Shown: positions 5,582 to 7,216 of the stretch, piece after piece
Layout: every line of letters begins with the position of its first letter
Position numbering within the stretch: the first letter of the stretch is position 1
Assembly: GCA_903927605.1 (NCBI GenBank)
Contig: CAIYNT010000324.1
Coordinates: forward strand, 1 to 7,216
Direction: 5' to 3'
Length of the DNA stretch: 7,216 nt
DNA from: an uncultured Holophagaceae bacterium
GTDB taxonomy: Bacteria > Acidobacteriota > Holophagae > Holophagales > Holophagaceae
Notes under the pieces: model-generated
Databases searched by the model: none
What the model was told of the DNA's origin: nothing
What the model saw: only the letters and a program-made list of their open reading frames with translations
Made by a program: the position numbers and the translations under genes

Positions 5582-6799
5582 ATGACCCGGCAGCTGATTC
5601 CCTCCCGTCGCGCCTTTCCCGCGGATGATCCCATCTTCGCCCTGAATGCCGAGGCCCTTGCCCGGCGGGCCGCGGGCGAGTCCATCCTCAATGCCACGGT
5701 GGGCGCCCTCCTGGACGACTCGGGCCAGCTGGTGGTGCTGGAGGCCGTGATGGACCTCTGGCGCGAATTGACGGCCCTGGAGATCGCTCCCTACGCGCCC
5801 ATCGCCGGGGATCCCCAGTTCCTCAAGGCGCTGGTGCGGCGGCACTGGCCCATGCTCACCACCGCGGGGGCCGCCTGTGCCACGCCGGGCGGGAGCGGCG
5901 CCCTGGCGGTGTCACTGAGGAACTTCCTCGAACCGGGACAGCGGGTGCTCACCACGGCGCCCTTCTGGGGACCTTACGCCACCCTCTCCGCCGAGAATGG
6001 CATGAGCCTAGCGACGGCGCCCTGGCCCGGAGCGGGTGAGCCCCTGGATACGAAGGCGTGGGAGGCGGCCCTGCGGGACTTGATGAGGGAGCAGGGCCGG
6101 GTGCTCCTGTGGCTCAACGATCCGTGCCATAACCCCACGGGCCGCAGTCTCTCCCCCGCTGACCGCGCAGCGCTGACCGGCCAGCTGCGCGGGATCGCAG
6201 CGCTCGGTCCCGTCACGCTGCTGCTGGATTTCGCCTACCTCGACTACACGCGGGAGCCTGGGGCCGTGGCCGCCGCCCTGGGCGACTACGCCGTCCTGGG
6301 TGCCGAGGGGCGCGTGCTGGTCGGAGCCTGCCTGTCGCTGTCCAAATCCATGACCCTCTACGGGGCGCGGTGCGGCGCCCTGGTCTTTCCCTGGTCCGTG
6401 GACCCGGCCCTGCAGGCGGCCCTGACGCAGTCCTGCCGGGGCACCTGGTCCAACTGCGCCAAGGCGCCCCAGGCCCTGCTGCTGAGGCTGGAGCAGGACG
6501 GAAAGGCCCAGGCACGGCTGGCGGCCGAGCAGCGCCACTGGTCCGATATCCTGGCAGCCCGGGCCATGGCGCTGGATGAGGCGCTGGCCTCCGAAGGCAT
6601 GAAACCAGTCCACTGGACCGGTGGCTTCTTTGTCTGTGTGCCCGTGGCCGATCCCGAGGCGACATGCCGCCGGATGAAAGCTGAGGGCGTCTTCACCGTG
6701 CCGCTCCCGGAAGGGCTGCGGGTGGGGCTCTGCGGCATGCGGGCGGCCGAGGCCCCGCGTCTCGTGCAGACCCTGCGTCGCGCCCTGACCGCTGGATGA
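5582..6799 (+). CDS. PLP-dependent class I aminotransferase (AspC/TyrB-like)
   Basis: The 405-residue product is a fold-type I aminotransferase that moves an amino group between an amino acid and a 2-oxo acid; it is cytoplasmic. Its motif layout follows the aspartate/aromatic aminotransferases: ATVGALLDDSG near the N-terminus, YAPIAGDPQF, TPGGSGAL (101-108, PLP phosphate), APFWGPY with Trp129 over the ring, CHNPTG with Asn184, DFAY with Asp217 and Tyr220, LSLSKSMTLYGARCG with the PLP lysine Lys255 and Arg263, and LRVGLCGM with the substrate-carboxylate Arg380. An Arg in SCRGTWSN (about 286) is at the place of the AspC side-chain-carboxylate Arg, so dicarboxylic substrates are possible, but specificity cannot be read safely. 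Start: ATG 5582 is preferred over TTG 5576; neither has a Shine-Dalgarno. It runs alone, divergent from the carbonic anhydrase-like gene. Confidence 0.88.
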   Translation: MTRQLIPSRRAFPADDPIFALNAEALARRAAGESILNATVGALLDDSGQLVVLEAVMDLWRELTALEIAPYAPIAGDPQFLKALVRRHWPMLTTAGAACATPGGSGALAVSLRNFLEPGQRVLTTAPFWGPYATLSAENGMSLATAPWPGAGEPLDTKAWEAALRDLMREQGRVLLWLNDPCHNPTGRSLSPADRAALTGQLRGIAALGPVTLLLDFAYLDYTREPGAVAAALGDYAVLGAEGRVLVGACLSLSKSMTLYGARCGALVFPWSVDPALQAALTQSCRGTWSNCAKAPQALLLRLEQDGKAQARLAAEQRHWSDILAARAMALDEALASEGMKPVHWTGGFFVCVPVADPEATCRRMKAEGVFTVPLPEGLRVGLCGMRAAEAPRLVQTLRRALTAG

Positions 6800-6808
6800 T
6801 TCCCCCGC

Positions 6809-6822
6809 CAACGCAGGCGTTG
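6809..6822 (+). other. Small hairpin after the aminotransferase stop
   Basis: CAACG and CGTTG form a 5-bp stem (6 bp if the loop is only AG) 10 bp past the stop codon. No T run follows, so it is at best a weak terminator. The large folded repeat starting at 6835 could block or end transcription instead. Confidence 0.3.
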
Positions 6823-6834
6823 TCGAGGATCTAA

Positions 6835-7103
6835 GAGCGTGTTTTAGAATTCGCACGGGCCGCGCTGGGAGCGTCGGGCGAGCCTGGCTAGGACAGGGCC
6901 CGCTGGCATGGTGGTTCCATGTTGAGGGCCCTGGACGACGCCATGCGAAGCCCGCCGCCCCAGCCCAGAGGGACGGGGGCCAGCCGCGCGCCCAGCGGCG
7001 TCACCGCGCTTGAACGATGTCACCGCATCGCCCTGCGCGCGCTTCCTTGCTGGATCACGCGGCTGGCCCCCGTCGTGGCTCGTGGGAATTCTAAAACACG
7101 CTC
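6835..7103 (-). mobile_element. 269-bp MITE-like structured repeat, copy 2
   Basis: The ends are perfect 18-bp inverted repeats, GAGCGTGTTTTAGAATTC at the left and its complement at 7086-7103, flanked by direct TAA at 6832-6834 and 7104-7106 in a CTAAG target. It has exactly the length of copy 1 at 3370-3638 and the reverse orientation. The core (6950-7065) matches copy 1 at about 86% by eye, including 24 identical bases at 7042-7065. The terminal repeats and the arm at 6894-6933 are different in sequence, but that arm still folds (CAGGGCCC with GGGCCCTG, then CATGG with CCATG). It lies 35 bp after the aminotransferase stop and 11 bp before the tRNA-Val promoter. No open frame is shared with copy 1. 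Confidence 0.85.
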
Positions 7104-7114
7104 TAAGGTCAGGC

Positions 7115-7143
7115 TTGGAAAGCCCCCTGTCCTGCAGTATTCT
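7115..7143 (+). promoter_or_regulatory. Promoter of the tRNA-Val gene
   Basis: TTGGAA (7115-7120) and TATTCT (7138-7143) are separated by exactly 17 bp. Transcription would start near 7150, a few bases before the mature tRNA 5' end at 7154. The -35 box lies only 11 bp from the end of the inserted repeat, so the promoter is intact but its upstream region is element sequence. Confidence 0.65.
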
Positions 7144-7153
7144 GATCGACCGT

Positions 7154-7216
7154 GGGCGTATAACTCAGCGGTAGAGTGCTACCTTCACACGGTAGAAGTC
7201 CCAGGTTCGAATCCTG
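7154..7216 (+). tRNA. tRNA-Val(CAC), 3' end cut by the window edge
   Basis: The cloverleaf can be laid out base by base. The acceptor 5' arm is GGGCGTA (7154-7160), followed by TA. The D arm is ACTC-AGCGGTA-GAGT (7163-7177). The anticodon arm is CTACC-TTCACAC-GGTAG (7179-7195), with anticodon CAC at 7186-7188 reading the Val codon GUG. The variable loop is AAGTC and the T arm CCAGG-TTCGAAT-CCTG. The window ends one base before the T stem closes, so the 3' acceptor strand is missing. The anticodon loop has U33 as expected. Confidence 0.93.

Noticed and set aside
3370..7103. Composite transposon formed by the two repeats
   Set aside because: The outer ends carry different terminal repeats, each copy has its own TAA duplication, and no transposase is present.
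1..7216. CRISPR array, riboswitch or phage genes
   Set aside because: No regularly spaced short repeats with unique spacers, no recognised aptamer core and no phage-like genes were seen.

Overview
The window comes from a GC-rich bacterial chromosome. The gene order on the minus strand, rplM-rpsI-rpsB-tsf-pyrH, is a common core arrangement in several phyla. The style of the proteins and the GC content suggest an acidobacterium of the Geothrix/Holophaga kind. That assignment is an impression, not a search result.

Layout. Positions 1-3232 are a housekeeping block read leftwards. It runs rplM (L13), rpsI (S9), a terminator region, rpsB (S2), tsf (EF-Ts), a strong hairpin, and pyrH (UMP kinase), which is cut by the window edge. 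A good sigma70-type promoter for rplM lies at 3302-3330. Positions 3638-5511 hold two more leftward genes: a PseG/SpsG-like nucleotide-sugar hydrolase/GT-B protein and a gamma-class carbonic anhydrase-like hexapeptide protein. A 41-bp direct repeat lies between them. A divergent 70-bp gap then leads to a rightward class I (AspC-type) aminotransferase at 5582-6799. The window ends inside a tRNA-Val(CAC) gene that has its own promoter.

The most unusual content is a pair of non-coding elements of exactly 269 bp each, at 3370-3638 and 6835-7103, in opposite orientation. Each has terminal inverted repeats beginning GAGC, is flanked by a direct TAA, and sits at a CTAAG target. This pattern fits MITEs mobilised by an IS5-family (IS1031-like) transposase. 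The two copies share a core of about 115 bp (roughly 86% identical by eye) and a 24-bp distal block. Their terminal repeats and one internal arm differ in sequence, yet both copies fold those parts into hairpins at the same positions. This looks like selection on structure rather than on sequence or protein. Each copy lies just upstream of the promoter of a translation gene (rplM, tRNA-Val), in the same orientation relative to it, and just after the 3' end of another gene.

The ribosomal block supplies translation and UMP synthesis. The three genes between the two elements (sugar-nucleotide protein, carbonic anhydrase-like protein, aminotransferase) have no obvious shared pathway and look like an unrelated group placed between two conserved translation loci.
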